DNA of 64,000 bases, from NCBI RefSeq assembly GCF_005281345.1, contig NZ_SZXJ01000044.1, forward strand, positions 194,343 through 258,342, read 5' to 3'. Source of the stretch: Citrobacter sp. wls619 (GTDB lineage: Bacteria; Pseudomonadota; Gammaproteobacteria; Enterobacterales; Enterobacteriaceae). Each line of letters begins with the position of its first letter. Positions within the stretch are counted from its first letter, which is position 1. Below, piece by piece: positions 21,179 through 30,886 of the stretch. Both the position numbers and the translations under genes were made by a program. The notes under the pieces were generated by a model that saw only the letters and a program-made list of their open reading frames with translations, did not search any database and was not told the DNA's origin.

Positions 21179-22333
21179 TTACTTCAGACCGGCAGCGTCA
21201 CGCAGCAGTTGCGCTTTGTCGGTTTTTTCCCATGGGAAATGTTCACGACCAAAGTGACCGTAAGCTGCGGTTTCTTTGTAGATCGGGTGCAGTAGATCCA
21301 GCATCTGAATCAGACCGTATGGACGCAGGTCGAAGAACTCGCGCACCAGCAGGGTCAACTGCTCTGAAGGTACTTTTTCGGTACCAAAGGTTTCAACCAT
21401 GATAGAGGTCGGTTCGGCTACACCGATAGCGTAGGAAACCTGAATCTCACAACGGTCTGCCAGGCCTGCGGCAACGATATTTTTCGCCACGTAACGGGCT
21501 GCATAGGCTGCGGAACGGTCAACTTTAGACGGATCTTTACCAGAGAATGCACCGCCGCCGTGACGCGCCATGCCGCCGTAGGTATCAACGATGATTTTAC
21601 GACCGGTCAGACCGCAGTCGCCCATCGGGCCGCCGATCACAAAACGACCCGTTGGGTTGATGAAGAATTTGGTCGCAGCGGTCAGCCATTCGGTCGGCAG
21701 TACCGGCTTGATGATCTCTTCCATAACGGCTTCTTGCAGCGATTTCTGGTCGATATCTTCAGAGTGCTGAGTAGACAGAACCACGGCATCAATACCGACG
21801 ATTTTGCCGTCGTCATACTGGAAGGTTACCTGGCTTTTTGCATCCGGACGCAGCCAGGATAAGGTGCCGTTTTTACGCACTTCAGCCTGACGCTGCACCA
21901 GACGGTGAGCATAGGTAATAGGTGCTGGCATCAGCACGTCGGTTTCGTTGGTTGCATAACCAAACATCAGGCCCTGGTCGCCTGCGCCCTGTTCCAGCGG
22001 ATCGGCACGGTCAACACCCTGGTTGATGTCCGGAGACTGTTTACCAATCGCGCTCAGTACCGCACAAGAGTTGGCGTCAAAGCCCATGTCGGAATGCACA
22101 TAGCCAATTTCGCGAACCGTGTTACGCGTTATCTCTTCGATATCTACCCAAGCGCTGGTAGTGATCTCACCGCCAACTAAAACCATACCGGTCTTGACGT
22201 AGGTTTCGCAGGCTACGCGTGCTTTCGGATCCTGCTCGAGGATTGCATCCAGCACGGCATCAGAGATTTGGTCAGCGATTTTGTCAGGATGCCCTTCTGA
22301 TACGGACTCGGACGTAAAAAGGTGTTTTGCCAT
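21179..22333 (-). CDS. metK: S-adenosylmethionine synthetase
   Basis: Condenses methionine and ATP to S-adenosylmethionine, and is the only such enzyme expected here. The product is 384 residues, equal to the E. coli length. Motifs are [18 protein letters not shown] (ATP and Mg), [36 protein letters not shown] and the loop [19 protein letters not shown]. The ATG at 22333 matches [10 protein letters not shown]. Four earlier codons are excluded. A MetJ-like operator lies upstream. Confidence 0.98.
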   Translation of the reverse strand: MAKHLFTSESVSEGHPDKIADQISDAVLDAILEQDPKARVACETYVKTGMVLVGGEITTSAWVDIEEITRNTVREIGYVHSDMGFDANSCAVLSAIGKQSPDINQGVDRADPLEQGAGDQGLMFGYATNETDVLMPAPITYAHRLVQRQAEVRKNGTLSWLRPDAKSQVTFQYDDGKIVGIDAVVLSTQHSEDIDQKSLQEAVMEEIIKPVLPTEWLTAATKFFINPTGRFVIGGPMGDCGLTGRKIIVDTYGGMARHGGGAFSGKDPSKVDRSAAYAARYVAKNIVAAGLADRCEIQVSYAIGVAEPTSIMVETFGTEKVPSEQLTLLVREFFDLRPYGLIQMLDLLHPIYKETAAYGHFGREHFPWEKTDKAQLLRDAAGLK

Positions 22334-22455
22334 ATTTAATTTCACCTAAGGAGTATTTAGTTAGCTCAAACTGTCGAGTGGAATAGCCATGTGTAGAAGA
22401 TTCTACCATGAGTCTGCAGATGACGGACACTGGCAGTCTGAGTGTTAATCGGTAT

Positions 22456-22479
22456 AGATGGATTAACATCTGGACGGCT
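22456..22479 (-). promoter_or_regulatory. Putative MetJ operator (tandem met boxes)
   Basis: On the metK strand three consecutive eight-base units, AGCCGTCC-AGATGTTA-ATCCATCT, each match five or six positions of the met box AGACGTCT. A TAGAAT -10 candidate follows closer to metK. metK belongs to the MetJ regulon in E. coli. Confidence 0.6.
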
Positions 22480-22644
22480 ATTTTAGGATGTTTCTTCGCC
22501 TGATTTCCAGCTTTTTTTGATTAAGGTCGCATTGTACTGAAAATGTAACTGGAAATTTTTCCTGACGGTGCTGGCAATGTGCATATTTATCTTTTGCATT
22601 TTGACCTTCTTATCGGTATAAAACGCGGCGCGCGGCTCATATCC

Positions 22645-22760
22645 GTCATACTTCAAGTTGCATGTGCGTTGGCAGTACTCGCTCGCCCCAGTCACTTACT
22701 CATGTAAGCTCCCGGGGACTCCCTGCGTTGCCGCCTTCCAGCAACTCGAATTATTTAGGA
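22645..22760. repeat. ERIC element (upstream of yqgB-speA)
   Basis: About 115 bases containing the ERIC core CTCGCCCCAGTCACTTACTC and ATGTAAGCTCCCGGGGA, with inverted ends CTTCAAGTTGCA and TGCAACTCGAA-like. It is clearly homologous to the copy at 57112-57226. Confidence 0.9.
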
Positions 22761-22763
22761 TAG

Positions 22764-23103
22764 ACAAAAGCACACGACGTTTTCATCGTGTTGCCACTTC
22801 CAGCCGGGTTAAAACTTTAGCTTTGGCTTGTGGGTTCGTTCCGTCAGGAGCAGCCGTGGAGGTGATACGAGATAATGAACCGTTGTATTCTGCTGAATCT
22901 GTCACACCGTTCTGGTGTACATATGTCCCCCGCAATCTGCATCTTGCATACCTGCCGATGTTATACCCATCTCGGCGCTTCTCAGGACTCCAGGGCCGGC
23001 TACGGTCACTAAGGACTGAACAAGGGCGCTCTTGGTAAACAAGAGTTTTCTCGTGGTTTCGCCGAACCGTCAGCATTAAGTTCGGTTACGTGTTTACAAT
23101 GAT
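22764..23103 (+). other. Intergenic leader upstream of yqgB-speA
   Basis: About 340 bases between the ERIC element and yqgB. TACAAT at 23095-23100 is a -10 candidate, with no good -35. CGACGTTTTCATCG resembles half of a PurR box (PurR represses speA in E. coli), but the match is weak. Frames covering this stretch run through the ERIC repeat and show no known protein. Confidence 0.4.
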
Positions 23104-23235
23104 ATGAAAAAGAAACCGGTCGCACAGTCGGAGCGTCAGCACTATCTGCTGGAAAATCTGCCTGTTTATGGGTTGTTATCGCCTCTTCGGATTGCGATAG
23201 TAGTCAACTGTTTTACACTTGTTAATAAAATCTGA
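23104..23235 (+). CDS. yqgB: YqgB, small acid-stress-associated protein
   Basis: 43-codon frame beginning [18 protein letters not shown] and ending [11 protein letters not shown]. Length and sequence match E. coli YqgB, described in connection with acid stress and located directly upstream of speA. It has a basic start followed by a mildly hydrophobic C-terminal half. The stop is eight bases before the speA ATG, inside the speA ribosome-binding region, so it could act on speA translation. Biochemical role unknown. Confidence 0.85.
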   Translation: MKKKPVAQSERQHYLLENLPVYGLLSPLRIAIVVNCFTLVNKI

Positions 23236-23243
23236 GGTTCGCT

Positions 23244-25220
23244 ATGTCTGACGACATTTTCATGGGTTCGCCTTCGTCAGCGGGCGGACAGGGTGTACTA
23301 CGCTCCATGCAGGAGGTTGCAATGAGTTCCCAGGAAGCCAGCAAGATGCTGCGTACATACAATATTGCCTGGTGGGGTAATAATTATTACGACGTCAATG
23401 AATTAGGCCACATTAGCGTGTGCCCGGACCCTGACGTCCCAGAAGCGCGTGTCGATCTCGCCGAACTGGTAAAAGCCCGTGAAGCACAGGGGCAACGTCT
23501 ACCCGCGCTGTTTTGCTTCCCGCAGATCCTGCAGCATCGTTTGCGCTCGATTAACGCGGCGTTCAAACGTGCACGTGAATCATACGGCTACAACGGCGAC
23601 TACTTCCTGGTTTACCCGATCAAAGTAAACCAGCATCGTCGTGTTATTGAATCGCTGATCCACTCTGGCGAACCGTTAGGTCTGGAAGCGGGTTCGAAAG
23701 CGGAACTGATGGCGGTGCTGGCGCACGCGGGGATGACCCGTAGCGTGATCGTGTGTAATGGCTATAAAGACCGCGAATACATTCGCCTGGCGCTGGTCGG
23801 TGAGAAGATGGGCCATAAGGTCTATCTGGTTATCGAGAAGATGTCTGAAATCGCCATCGTGCTGGAAGAAGCCGAGCGGCTGAACGTCGTGCCACGCCTC
23901 GGTGTTCGTGCGCGTCTGGCCTCCCAGGGTTCCGGTAAATGGCAGTCTTCTGGCGGCGAGAAATCCAAGTTTGGCCTGGCGGCAAACCAGGTGCTGCAAC
24001 TGGTGGAAATTCTGCGCGAGCGCGGTCGCCTGGACAGCATTCAACTGCTGCACTTCCACCTTGGTTCGCAGATGGCGAACATTCGCGATATCGCTACCGG
24101 CGTGCGTGAATCAGCCCGTTTCTACGTTGAACTGCATAAACTGGGCGTCAATATCCAGTGCTTCGATGTGGGTGGGGGTCTGGGCGTGGACTATGAAGGT
24201 ACCCGCTCGCAGTCCGACTGCTCTGTGAACTACGGCCTGAACGAATACGCCAACAATATTATCTGGGCGATTGGCGATGCCTGTGAAGAACATGGCTTGC
24301 CGCACCCGACGGTGATCACCGAATCTGGACGTGCTGTTACCGCGCACCATACCGTGCTGGTGTCGAATATTATCGGCGTTGAGCGTAGCGAACACACCGA
24401 AGCCACACCGCCGGCTGAAGATGCTCCGCGCGCCCTGCAAAGTATGTGGGAAACGTGGCAGGAGATGCACGAGCCGGGTACCCGTCGCTCGTTACGTGAA
24501 TGGTTGCACGATAGCCAGATGGACTTGCACGATATTCACGTCGGCTACTCTTCAGGCACTTTTAGCCTGCAGGAACGCGCATGGGCTGAACAGCTCTATC
24601 TGAATATGTGTCACGAAGTGCAGAAACAACTCGACCCGAGCAACCGCGCGCATCGTCCGATTATCGACGAGCTGCAGGAGCGTATGGCGGATAAGATTTA
24701 CGTCAACTTCTCTCTGTTCCAGTCGATGCCGGATGCGTGGGGTATCGATCAGCTGTTCCCGGTGATGCCGCTGGAAGGGCTGAACCAGGCCCCTGAACGC
24801 CGGGCGGTACTGCTGGACATTACCTGTGACTCCGATGGTGCTATCGACCATTACGTTGACGGCGACGGAATTGCTACCACCATGCCGATGCCGGAATACG
24901 ATCCGGAGAACCCGCCGATGCTGGGCTTCTTTATGGTGGGGGCGTATCAGGAGATCCTCGGTAACATGCATAACCTGTTCGGTGATACCGAAGCGGTTGA
25001 CGTGTTCGTCTTCCCTGATGGCAGTGTCGAAGTTGAGTTGTCTGACGAGGGCGATACCGTGGCAGACATGCTGCAGTACGTGCAGCTTGATCCGAATACC
25101 CTGCTGACACAGTTCCGTGATCAGGTGAAAAACACCGATCTGGACGCGGAGTTGCAGCAGCAGTTCCTCGAAGAGTTCGAAGCAGGGCTGTACGGATATA
25201 CCTATCTCGAAGACGAGTAA
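23244..25220 (+). CDS. speA: Biosynthetic arginine decarboxylase
   Basis: Makes agmatine and CO2 from arginine, the first step of the agmatine route to putrescine completed by SpeB. The 658-residue product, equal to E. coli SpeA, is a fold-type III PLP enzyme. The PLP lysine is K127 in [22 protein letters not shown] and [13 protein letters not shown] bind the phosphate, and the active-site Cys is in [13 protein letters not shown]. Two internal Met codons (MQEVAMSSQ) offer shorter starts, but the longer one matches the known precursor. speB follows after a terminator. Confidence 0.97.
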   Translation: MSDDIFMGSPSSAGGQGVLRSMQEVAMSSQEASKMLRTYNIAWWGNNYYDVNELGHISVCPDPDVPEARVDLAELVKAREAQGQRLPALFCFPQILQHRLRSINAAFKRARESYGYNGDYFLVYPIKVNQHRRVIESLIHSGEPLGLEAGSKAELMAVLAHAGMTRSVIVCNGYKDREYIRLALVGEKMGHKVYLVIEKMSEIAIVLEEAERLNVVPRLGVRARLASQGSGKWQSSGGEKSKFGLAANQVLQLVEILRERGRLDSIQLLHFHLGSQMANIRDIATGVRESARFYVELHKLGVNIQCFDVGGGLGVDYEGTRSQSDCSVNYGLNEYANNIIWAIGDACEEHGLPHPTVITESGRAVTAHHTVLVSNIIGVERSEHTEATPPAEDAPRALQSMWETWQEMHEPGTRRSLREWLHDSQMDLHDIHVGYSSGTFSLQERAWAEQLYLNMCHEVQKQLDPSNRAHRPIIDELQERMADKIYVNFSLFQSMPDAWGIDQLFPVMPLEGLNQAPERRAVLLDITCDSDGAIDHYVDGDGIATTMPMPEYDPENPPMLGFFMVGAYQEILGNMHNLFGDTEAVDVFVFPDGSVEVELSDEGDTVADMLQYVQLDPNTLLTQFRDQVKNTDLDAELQQQFLEEFEAGLYGYTYLEDE

Positions 25221-25262
25221 CGGTAAATGTTCAGTGGTGTTGCGCTTACCGGACCGACGAAA

Positions 25263-25297
25263 GTAGGCCGGATAAGGCGCAATCGCCATCCGGCAGT
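25263..25297. repeat. REP element after speA
   Basis: GTAGGCCGGATAAGGCGCAATCGCCATCCGGCAG: one REP unit between speA and speB. Confidence 0.8.
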
Positions 25298-25387
25298 CAG
25301 ATTCAGAGAGGGCGGCATTTACGGCGCTCACTTGAATCCGTACAAATTAACGGCGATAATTCGCCCATACAAGTAGTCACGTAAATC

Positions 25388-25432
25388 AATCCCTTCCTCG
25401 TCGGGCTTAACGACGCGGAGGGGATTTTTTTT
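25388..25432 (+). terminator. Terminator/attenuator-like hairpin just before speB
   Basis: Sixteen-position stem AATCCCTTCCTCGTCG/CGACGCGGAGGGGATT (one mismatch, one G-T pair), followed by T8. It ends 25 bases before the speB ATG, so transcripts from speA or any upstream promoter must pass it to reach speB. Confidence 0.85.
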
Positions 25433-25457
25433 CACCGATTTTATAAGAGGTCAGTAC

Positions 25458-26378
25458 ATGAGCACCTTAGGTCATCAATACGACAACTCCCTGGTTTCTA
25501 ACGCCTTTGGTTTTTTGCGTCTGCCGATGAACTTCATGCCATACGACAGCGACGCCGACTGGGTAATCACCGGCGTACCGTTTGATATGGCAACATCTGG
25601 TCGTGCGGGCGGGCGTCATGGTCCGGCGGCGATCCGTCAGGTTTCCACTAACCTGGCCTGGGAACACAACCGTTTCCCGTGGAATTTCGATATGCGTGAA
25701 CGTTTGAACGTCGTGGACTGCGGCGATCTGGTTTATGCGTTTGGCGATGCACGTGAAATGAGCGAAAAGCTGCAGGCTCATGCTGATAAGCTGCTTGCTG
25801 CTGGTAAACGTATGCTCTCTTTCGGTGGTGACCACTTTGTCACACTGCCGCTGCTGCGCGCTCACGCGAAGCACTTTGGCAAAATGGCGCTGGTGCACTT
25901 TGATGCGCATACCGACACCTACGCCAACGGTTGTGAATTTGACCACGGTACGATGTTCTACACTGCGCCGAACGAAGGTCTGATCGATCCGAATCACTCT
26001 GTGCAGATTGGTATTCGTACTGAATTCGATAAAGACAACGGCTTTACCGTACTGGATGCCTGCCAGGTGAACGATCGCAGTGTGGATGACATCATTGCGC
26101 AGGTTAAGCAGGTAGTTGGTGATATGCCGGTATACCTGACCTTTGATATCGACTGCCTGGATCCTGCGTTTGCCCCAGGTACCGGTACGCCAGTGATCGG
26201 CGGCCTGACTTCCGATCGTGCAATCAAATTGGTACGTGGTATGAAAGATCTGAACATCGTCGGCATGGACGTTGTAGAAGTCGCGCCTGCTTACGATCAG
26301 TCAGAGATCACCGCGCTGGCAGCGGCTACGCTGGCTCTGGAAATGCTGTACATCCAGGCAGCCAAAAAAGGCGAATAA
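25458..26378 (+). CDS. speB: Agmatinase (agmatine ureohydrolase)
   Basis: Hydrolyses agmatine to putrescine and urea. The 306-residue product has the binuclear manganese motifs of the arginase superfamily: [24 protein letters not shown] and [25 protein letters not shown] at 25445-25450 serves as ribosome site. It follows speA, with a REP unit and a strong terminator hairpin in the gap, so its expression may be partly independent of speA. Confidence 0.97.
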   Translation: MSTLGHQYDNSLVSNAFGFLRLPMNFMPYDSDADWVITGVPFDMATSGRAGGRHGPAAIRQVSTNLAWEHNRFPWNFDMRERLNVVDCGDLVYAFGDAREMSEKLQAHADKLLAAGKRMLSFGGDHFVTLPLLRAHAKHFGKMALVHFDAHTDTYANGCEFDHGTMFYTAPNEGLIDPNHSVQIGIRTEFDKDNGFTVLDACQVNDRSVDDIIAQVKQVVGDMPVYLTFDIDCLDPAFAPGTGTPVIGGLTSDRAIKLVRGMKDLNIVGMDVVEVAPAYDQSEITALAAATLALEMLYIQAAKKGE

Positions 26379-26384
26379 GTTGTT

Positions 26385-26463
26385 TTTGCCGGATGGCGCT
26401 GCGCCTATCCGGCCTACAAGTATCAACCCGCTGTAGGCCGGAAAGGCAACGCCGCATCCGGCA
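26385..26463. repeat. BIME (REP pair) between speB and loiP
   Basis: TTGCCGGATGGCGCTGCGCCTATCCGGCCTAC and GTAGGCCGGAAAGGCAACGCCGCATCCGGCA in opposite orientation, between the convergent genes. Confidence 0.85.
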
Positions 26464-26473
26464 CGATTAACGG

Positions 26474-27232
26474 TTATTTGATCCCGTCCGCGCTCATGCG
26501 ATCGCGAATATGTTGCGCACGTTCTGCGGATGCCGGGTGATCGTCAAACATTGAGCTTTGACGTCCTGCCTCCAGTTTTGCCAGTTTCTCAAAGCTGGTG
26601 GCTAAACCCGCCGGGTTGATGCCGCGCTTGCGCAACAAATCATACGAGTAATCATCCGCTTCGGATTCCTGGCGTTGAGAGAACTGTGAATTCACCAGTT
26701 TCTCGCCAAGATCGCCCAGTTGTGATTGCGACAGGCTGCCGACGATGCCGCCCGCAGATGCCGCCGCAGCACGCACGGCGTTGGTGCCTAGCGCAACCTG
26801 CATACCTTTTTTCACGTGACCCAGCGCAACGTGACCCATTTCGTGGCCGATGACTGCTTCAACTTCGTTATCCGTCATCATATCCATCAGGCCGCTGTAC
26901 ACGCGGATACAGCCGTTTGCCATGGCAAAGGCATTCACATCTTTCGCCATATAGACTTTGTAGTTCACTGGCTGACCGTTAATGTTGTCGCCAAGCGCAG
27001 TGGCGATTTTGCTAAGACGCGTCGCATATTCGCTGTCAGCCGGAGCGATGGTAGCTTTGCTGTCCATATCCTTACAGGCCTGATCGCTGAGCGCTTTCAC
27101 CTGAGCATCGCTCAGGCTGTAGGCCTGAAAAGCCTCTGCGCCAGAAGACAGCAGTCCATTGGAGTCCATATTCTGGCAACCGGTCAATGCCGTCGCCATG
27201 CTCATAGCAAGCAGTAAAGCGCGAATTTTCAT
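26474..27232 (-). CDS. loiP: Outer-membrane metalloprotease LoiP (YggG)
   Basis: 252-residue lipoprotein of the M48 zinc peptidase family. The signal peptide has a lipobox ending LTGC (Cys19). The zinc motif HEMGH is in EVEAVIGHEMGHVALGH, with the third ligand Glu in QRQESEADDYSYDLL. E. coli LoiP is an outer-membrane protease induced by low osmolarity that cleaves Phe-Phe bonds. I start at MKIRALLLAMS. The 57 upstream in-frame codons precede the signal peptide. Divergent from tktA. Confidence 0.95.
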   Translation of the reverse strand: MKIRALLLAMSMATALTGCQNMDSNGLLSSGAEAFQAYSLSDAQVKALSDQACKDMDSKATIAPADSEYATRLSKIATALGDNINGQPVNYKVYMAKDVNAFAMANGCIRVYSGLMDMMTDNEVEAVIGHEMGHVALGHVKKGMQVALGTNAVRAAAASAGGIVGSLSQSQLGDLGEKLVNSQFSQRQESEADDYSYDLLRKRGINPAGLATSFEKLAKLEAGRQSSMFDDHPASAERAQHIRDRMSADGIK

Positions 27233-27511
27233 GTTTTCTCTTCCGCACAAAGTCAGGATTATTCTAAAAATTGCGTCGTTTGCAGGTAAACCGACGCTCA
27301 GCCTAAGTATAAAGAAAAGAACAATAAGCGGGCGAGTAGATTGCGCAACATGCGCGCATGATCCAGAGATTTCTGAAACAGTAAAAGGATGCTCCATGTA
27401 CATGACACGCGGCTTGGGTTACATTGTTGGCACTTTTTTCCGGCGTAGCCCAAAACGCTCTGTCGTCAAGTCGTTAAGGGCACGGCCTTCATTATCCGAT
27501 CTGGAGTCAAA

Positions 27512-29503
27512 ATGTCCTCACGTAAAGAGCTTGCCAATGCTATTCGTGCGCTGAGCATGGACGCAGTACAGAAAGCCAAATCCGGTCACCCGGGTGCCCC
27601 GATGGGTATGGCTGACATTGCCGAAGTCCTGTGGCGTGATTTCCTGAACCACAACCCGACTAACCCGTCCTGGGCTGACCGTGACCGCTTCGTGCTGTCC
27701 AACGGTCACGGCTCCATGCTGATTTATAGTCTGCTGCACCTCACCGGCTACGATCTGCCGATGTCCGAGCTGCAGAACTTCCGTCAGCTGCACTCTAAAA
27801 CCCCGGGACACCCGGAAGTCGGTTACACCGCAGGTGTGGAAACCACGACGGGTCCTCTGGGTCAGGGTATTGCGAATGCAGTGGGTATGGCTATTGCTGA
27901 AAAAACACTGGCGGCGCAGTTTAACCGTCCGGGCCACGACATTGTTAACCACTTCACCTATGCGTTCATGGGCGACGGCTGCATGATGGAAGGTATCTCT
28001 CACGAGGTATGCTCCCTGGCCGGTACGCTGAAGCTGGGTAAACTGGTGGCGTTCTACGATGACAACGGTATCTCCATCGATGGTCACGTTGAAGGCTGGT
28101 TCACTGATGACACCGCTAAGCGTTTTGAGGCTTACGGCTGGCACGTGGTGCGTGGCGTTGATGGCCACGATGCTGACGCGATTAAGCGCGCCGTTGAAGA
28201 AGCCCGTGCGGTTACCGATAAACCGTCCCTGCTGATGTGCAAAACCATCATCGGTTTCGGTTCCCCGAACAAAGCTGGCACCCATGACTCTCACGGTGCG
28301 CCGCTGGGCGATGCTGAGATCGCACTGACCCGTGAACAGCTGGGCTGGAAATACGCGCCGTTTGAAATCCCGTCTGATATTTACGCGCAGTGGGATGCGA
28401 AAGAAGCAGGCCAGGCGAAAGAAGCGGTATGGAACGAGAAGTTCGCTGCTTATGCCAAAGCCTTCCCACAGGAAGCCGCTGAATTCACCCGTCGTATGAA
28501 AGGTGAAATGCCGTCTGATTTCGACGCAAAAGCGAGCGAATTCATTGCTAAACTGCAGGCGAACCCGTCCAAAATCGCCAGCCGTAAAGCATCCCAGAAC
28601 GCGATTGAAGCATTTGGTCCGTTGCTGCCTGAATTCCTTGGTGGTTCTGCCGACCTGGCGCCATCAAACCTGACTATCTGGTCTGGCTCTAAAGCGATTA
28701 ACGAAGATGCTGCCGGTAACTACATCCATTACGGTGTACGTGAATTCGGTATGACCGCTATCGCCAACGGTATCTCTCTGCACGGTGGTTTCCTGCCGTA
28801 CACCTCTACCTTCCTGATGTTCGTGGAATATGCCCGTAACGCGGTGCGTATGGCTGCGCTGATGAAACAGCGTCAGGTGATGGTCTACACCCACGACTCC
28901 ATCGGTCTGGGCGAAGATGGCCCGACTCACCAGCCGGTAGAGCAGGTCGCTTCTCTGCGTGTGACCCCGAACATGAGCACATGGCGTCCGTGTGACCAGG
29001 TTGAATCCGCTGTGGCGTGGAAATACGGTGTTGAGCGTCAGGACGGCCCGACCGCGCTGATCCTCTCCCGTCAGAACCTGGCGCAGCAGGAACGTACTGC
29101 AGAACAGCTGGCGAACATCGCTCGCGGCGGCTACGTGCTGAAAGACTGTGCCGGTCAGCCGGAACTGATCTTCATCGCGACCGGCTCTGAAGTTGAGCTG
29201 GCGGTGGCTGCATGGGACAAACTGACTGCTGAAGGCGTGAAAGCGCGCGTGGTATCCATGCCGTCTACCGATGCTTTCGATAAGCAGGATGCGGCTTACC
29301 GCGAATCCGTACTGCCAAAAGCGGTCTCTGCGCGTGTGGCAATTGAAGCCGGTATCGCTGACTACTGGTTCAAATACGTGGGTCTGAATGGCGCAATCGT
29401 CGGGATGACCACCTTCGGTGAGTCTGCACCGGCAGAGCTGCTGTTTGAAGAGTTCGGCTTTACCGTCGACAACGTCGTCGCGAAAGCAAAAGAACTGCTG
29501 TAA
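27512..29503 (+). CDS. tktA: Transketolase 1
   Basis: Transfers two-carbon ketol units between pentose-phosphate and glycolytic sugars. The 663-residue product equals E. coli TktA. The thiamine-diphosphate motif runs from GDGCMMEG to [25 protein letters not shown] and [16 protein letters not shown] are substrate-binding blocks near the N-terminus. The C-terminal transketolase domain carries [18 protein letters not shown] precedes the ATG. Codon use looks typical of a highly expressed gene. Confidence 0.98.
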   Translation: MSSRKELANAIRALSMDAVQKAKSGHPGAPMGMADIAEVLWRDFLNHNPTNPSWADRDRFVLSNGHGSMLIYSLLHLTGYDLPMSELQNFRQLHSKTPGHPEVGYTAGVETTTGPLGQGIANAVGMAIAEKTLAAQFNRPGHDIVNHFTYAFMGDGCMMEGISHEVCSLAGTLKLGKLVAFYDDNGISIDGHVEGWFTDDTAKRFEAYGWHVVRGVDGHDADAIKRAVEEARAVTDKPSLLMCKTIIGFGSPNKAGTHDSHGAPLGDAEIALTREQLGWKYAPFEIPSDIYAQWDAKEAGQAKEAVWNEKFAAYAKAFPQEAAEFTRRMKGEMPSDFDAKASEFIAKLQANPSKIASRKASQNAIEAFGPLLPEFLGGSADLAPSNLTIWSGSKAINEDAAGNYIHYGVREFGMTAIANGISLHGGFLPYTSTFLMFVEYARNAVRMAALMKQRQVMVYTHDSIGLGEDGPTHQPVEQVASLRVTPNMSTWRPCDQVESAVAWKYGVERQDGPTALILSRQNLAQQERTAEQLANIARGGYVLKDCAGQPELIFIATGSEVELAVAAWDKLTAEGVKARVVSMPSTDAFDKQDAAYRESVLPKAVSARVAIEAGIADYWFKYVGLNGAIVGMTTFGESAPAELLFEEFGFTVDNVVAKAKELL

Positions 29504-29518
29504 TTTCGATTACAGATG

Positions 29519-29550
29519 AAAACGGGTCGCTCAGGCGGCCCGTTTTTTTT
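29519..29550. terminator. Terminator of tktA
   Basis: ACGGGTCGC-TCAG-GCGGCCCGT stem followed by T8. It lies between tktA and the convergent ECF operon. Confidence 0.88.
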
Positions 29551-29555
29551 GCTTA

Positions 29556-30215
29556 TCAGAGCCGTTCAGGGTGCAGTTGCCCGGACTCAAGCCGCACCAT
29601 GCGGGAAAAGTGGCGCTGTGTAAACGCCGGATCATGACTTATCGCGACGACGCTGGTTCCTCGTGCGCGACACACCGCAAGCCAATTTTCGAATACGCCC
29701 AACCAGTGTGCGTCAAAATCCCGGCTGGGTTCATCAAGCAGCAAAATGGCGGGTGCAATAGCCTCCAGACTGGCAACGGCGACCATGCGGCGCTGCGCGG
29801 TATGCAAATCCAGTGGATGGGCATCGGCAACCTCTTCTAACTGGCAGAGTTGCAGTGCGGCTGCAGTGCGTTGCGCAACTTCTGTTGCAGGGCGTTTCTG
29901 CAATCGCAATCCAAAAGCCACTTCCTCTGCCACCTTGCTGTGAAAGAGTTGATTTTCAGCTTCCTGAAACAGGACGCCGAGCGATTTAGCACGCTCCCGG
30001 TTTTTCAGTTGCGCAATCGGACGGCTCTGCAGGGTGATTGTGCCGGACGACGGGGACAGTAGTCCGGCCATGACGCGCAGCAATGTGGATTTTCCGGCAC
30101 CATTATCGCCCGTTAAGGCCAGCCATTCCCCTTCTCTGAGTTCAAGCGAGATAGTGCGCAAGCAGTCATCGGCGGCGTTCGGCCAGCGATAGCTGACCTG
30201 GTTGAGCGTTAGCAT
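29556..30215 (-). CDS. ECF transporter ATPase subunit (EcfA2-like)
   Basis: 219-residue ABC ATPase in a complete energy-coupling-factor importer operon. Walker A is GDNGAGKST (36-44), the Q-loop LFQEAENQLF is typical of EcfA proteins, Walker B is AILLLDE (156-162) and the H-loop His194 is in AISHDP. The ABC signature is degenerate: where LSGGQ should stand the sequence reads LHTAQ (137-141). The start at 30215 overlaps the other ATPase gene by seven bases. An earlier in-frame Met is too far inside that gene. Substrate unknown. E. coli K-12 lacks this gene here. Confidence 0.85.
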   Translation of the reverse strand: MLTLNQVSYRWPNAADDCLRTISLELREGEWLALTGDNGAGKSTLLRVMAGLLSPSSGTITLQSRPIAQLKNRERAKSLGVLFQEAENQLFHSKVAEEVAFGLRLQKRPATEVAQRTAAALQLCQLEEVADAHPLDLHTAQRRMVAVASLEAIAPAILLLDEPSRDFDAHWLGVFENWLAVCRARGTSVVAISHDPAFTQRHFSRMVRLESGQLHPERL

Positions 30216-30886
30216 AATGGCGAGAGTGCTCCGTCGTGCAGTCGCCACGCCTGCTGGCAGTAGCTAAGGAAAGGGGAATGATTGCGCTCGAACAACACAA
30301 TCAATGCTTGATGTTCTTGTGCCCATTGCTGCAGTCGCTCCAGTAGCATCGTAGTTGCCTGTACCGTCAGGCGGCTGAATGCTTCATCGAGAATCAATAT
30401 TTTCGGCTGCATGGCGAGCGCGCTGGCAATTACCACCCGCTGGGTTTCGCCGCCGGAAAGCGATCCGGGATGGCGATGACGTAGTGGCTGGCATGCTGTC
30501 AGTGTGAGGGCTGCGTCAATTCGACGCATTATTTCAGCCTCGTCCAGACAGAGGTTTTCCGGGCCAAATGCCACTTCCTCCTCAACGCTAAAAGTACAAC
30601 CGGACAGTTGCAGATAAGGTGATTGCTGTACGAGTTGGATGGTGCATGATTGTTCGACGAGCGACAATTGTCCGACAGGATTGCCCAGCAGTGTTCCTTT
30701 ACCTTCGATCTTCCCGGGAAGAAAATCGGGGCACCAGCCTGCTATCAGTTGCGCCAGCGTACTTTTCCCGCTGCCATTATCGCCAAAGATAGCCACCATA
30801 CCGGGGTCAGCGTAGTGGAAATTGAAGCGGGCGGACGGACGTGTGGCATGCGCCGGAAGATAGCAAAACTGTTCTAACGTAACCAT
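30209..30886 (-). CDS. ECF transporter ATPase subunit (EcfA1-like)
   Basis: 225-residue ABC ATPase. Walker A is GDNGSGKST (35-43), the Q-loop VQQSP (86-90), a canonical signature LSGGETQR (143-150) and Walker B ILILDE (163-168). At the H-loop position the sequence is LFERNHSP, so the usual THD histidine is displaced. Start at MVTLEQF overlaps the EcfT gene by 13 bases. Twenty-eight more upstream codons are open but lie inside that gene. It likely forms a heterodimer with the product of 29556-30215. Confidence 0.85.
   Translation of the reverse strand: MVTLEQFCYLPAHATRPSARFNFHYADPGMVAIFGDNGSGKSTLAQLIAGWCPDFLPGKIEGKGTLLGNPVGQLSLVEQSCTIQLVQQSPYLQLSGCTFSVEEEVAFGPENLCLDEAEIMRRIDAALTLTACQPLRHRHPGSLSGGETQRVVIASALAMQPKILILDEAFSRLTVQATTMLLERLQQWAQEHQALIVLFERNHSPFLSYCQQAWRLHDGALSPLC

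Noticed and set aside
22334-22480. SAM riboswitch in the metK leader
   Set aside because: No SAM-riboswitch fold is evident, and enterobacterial metK is controlled by MetJ, whose boxes are visible.
22483-22695. 70-codon minus-strand frame upstream of metK
   Set aside because: Runs from the ERIC element into the MetJ operator area with no known homologue and no convincing start. Possibly equivalent to the doubtful K-12 frames near metK.
22658-23038. 126-codon plus-strand frame upstream of yqgB
   Set aside because: It begins inside the ERIC repeat, has no recognisable protein similarity and no good ribosome site, and is best read as non-coding leader DNA.
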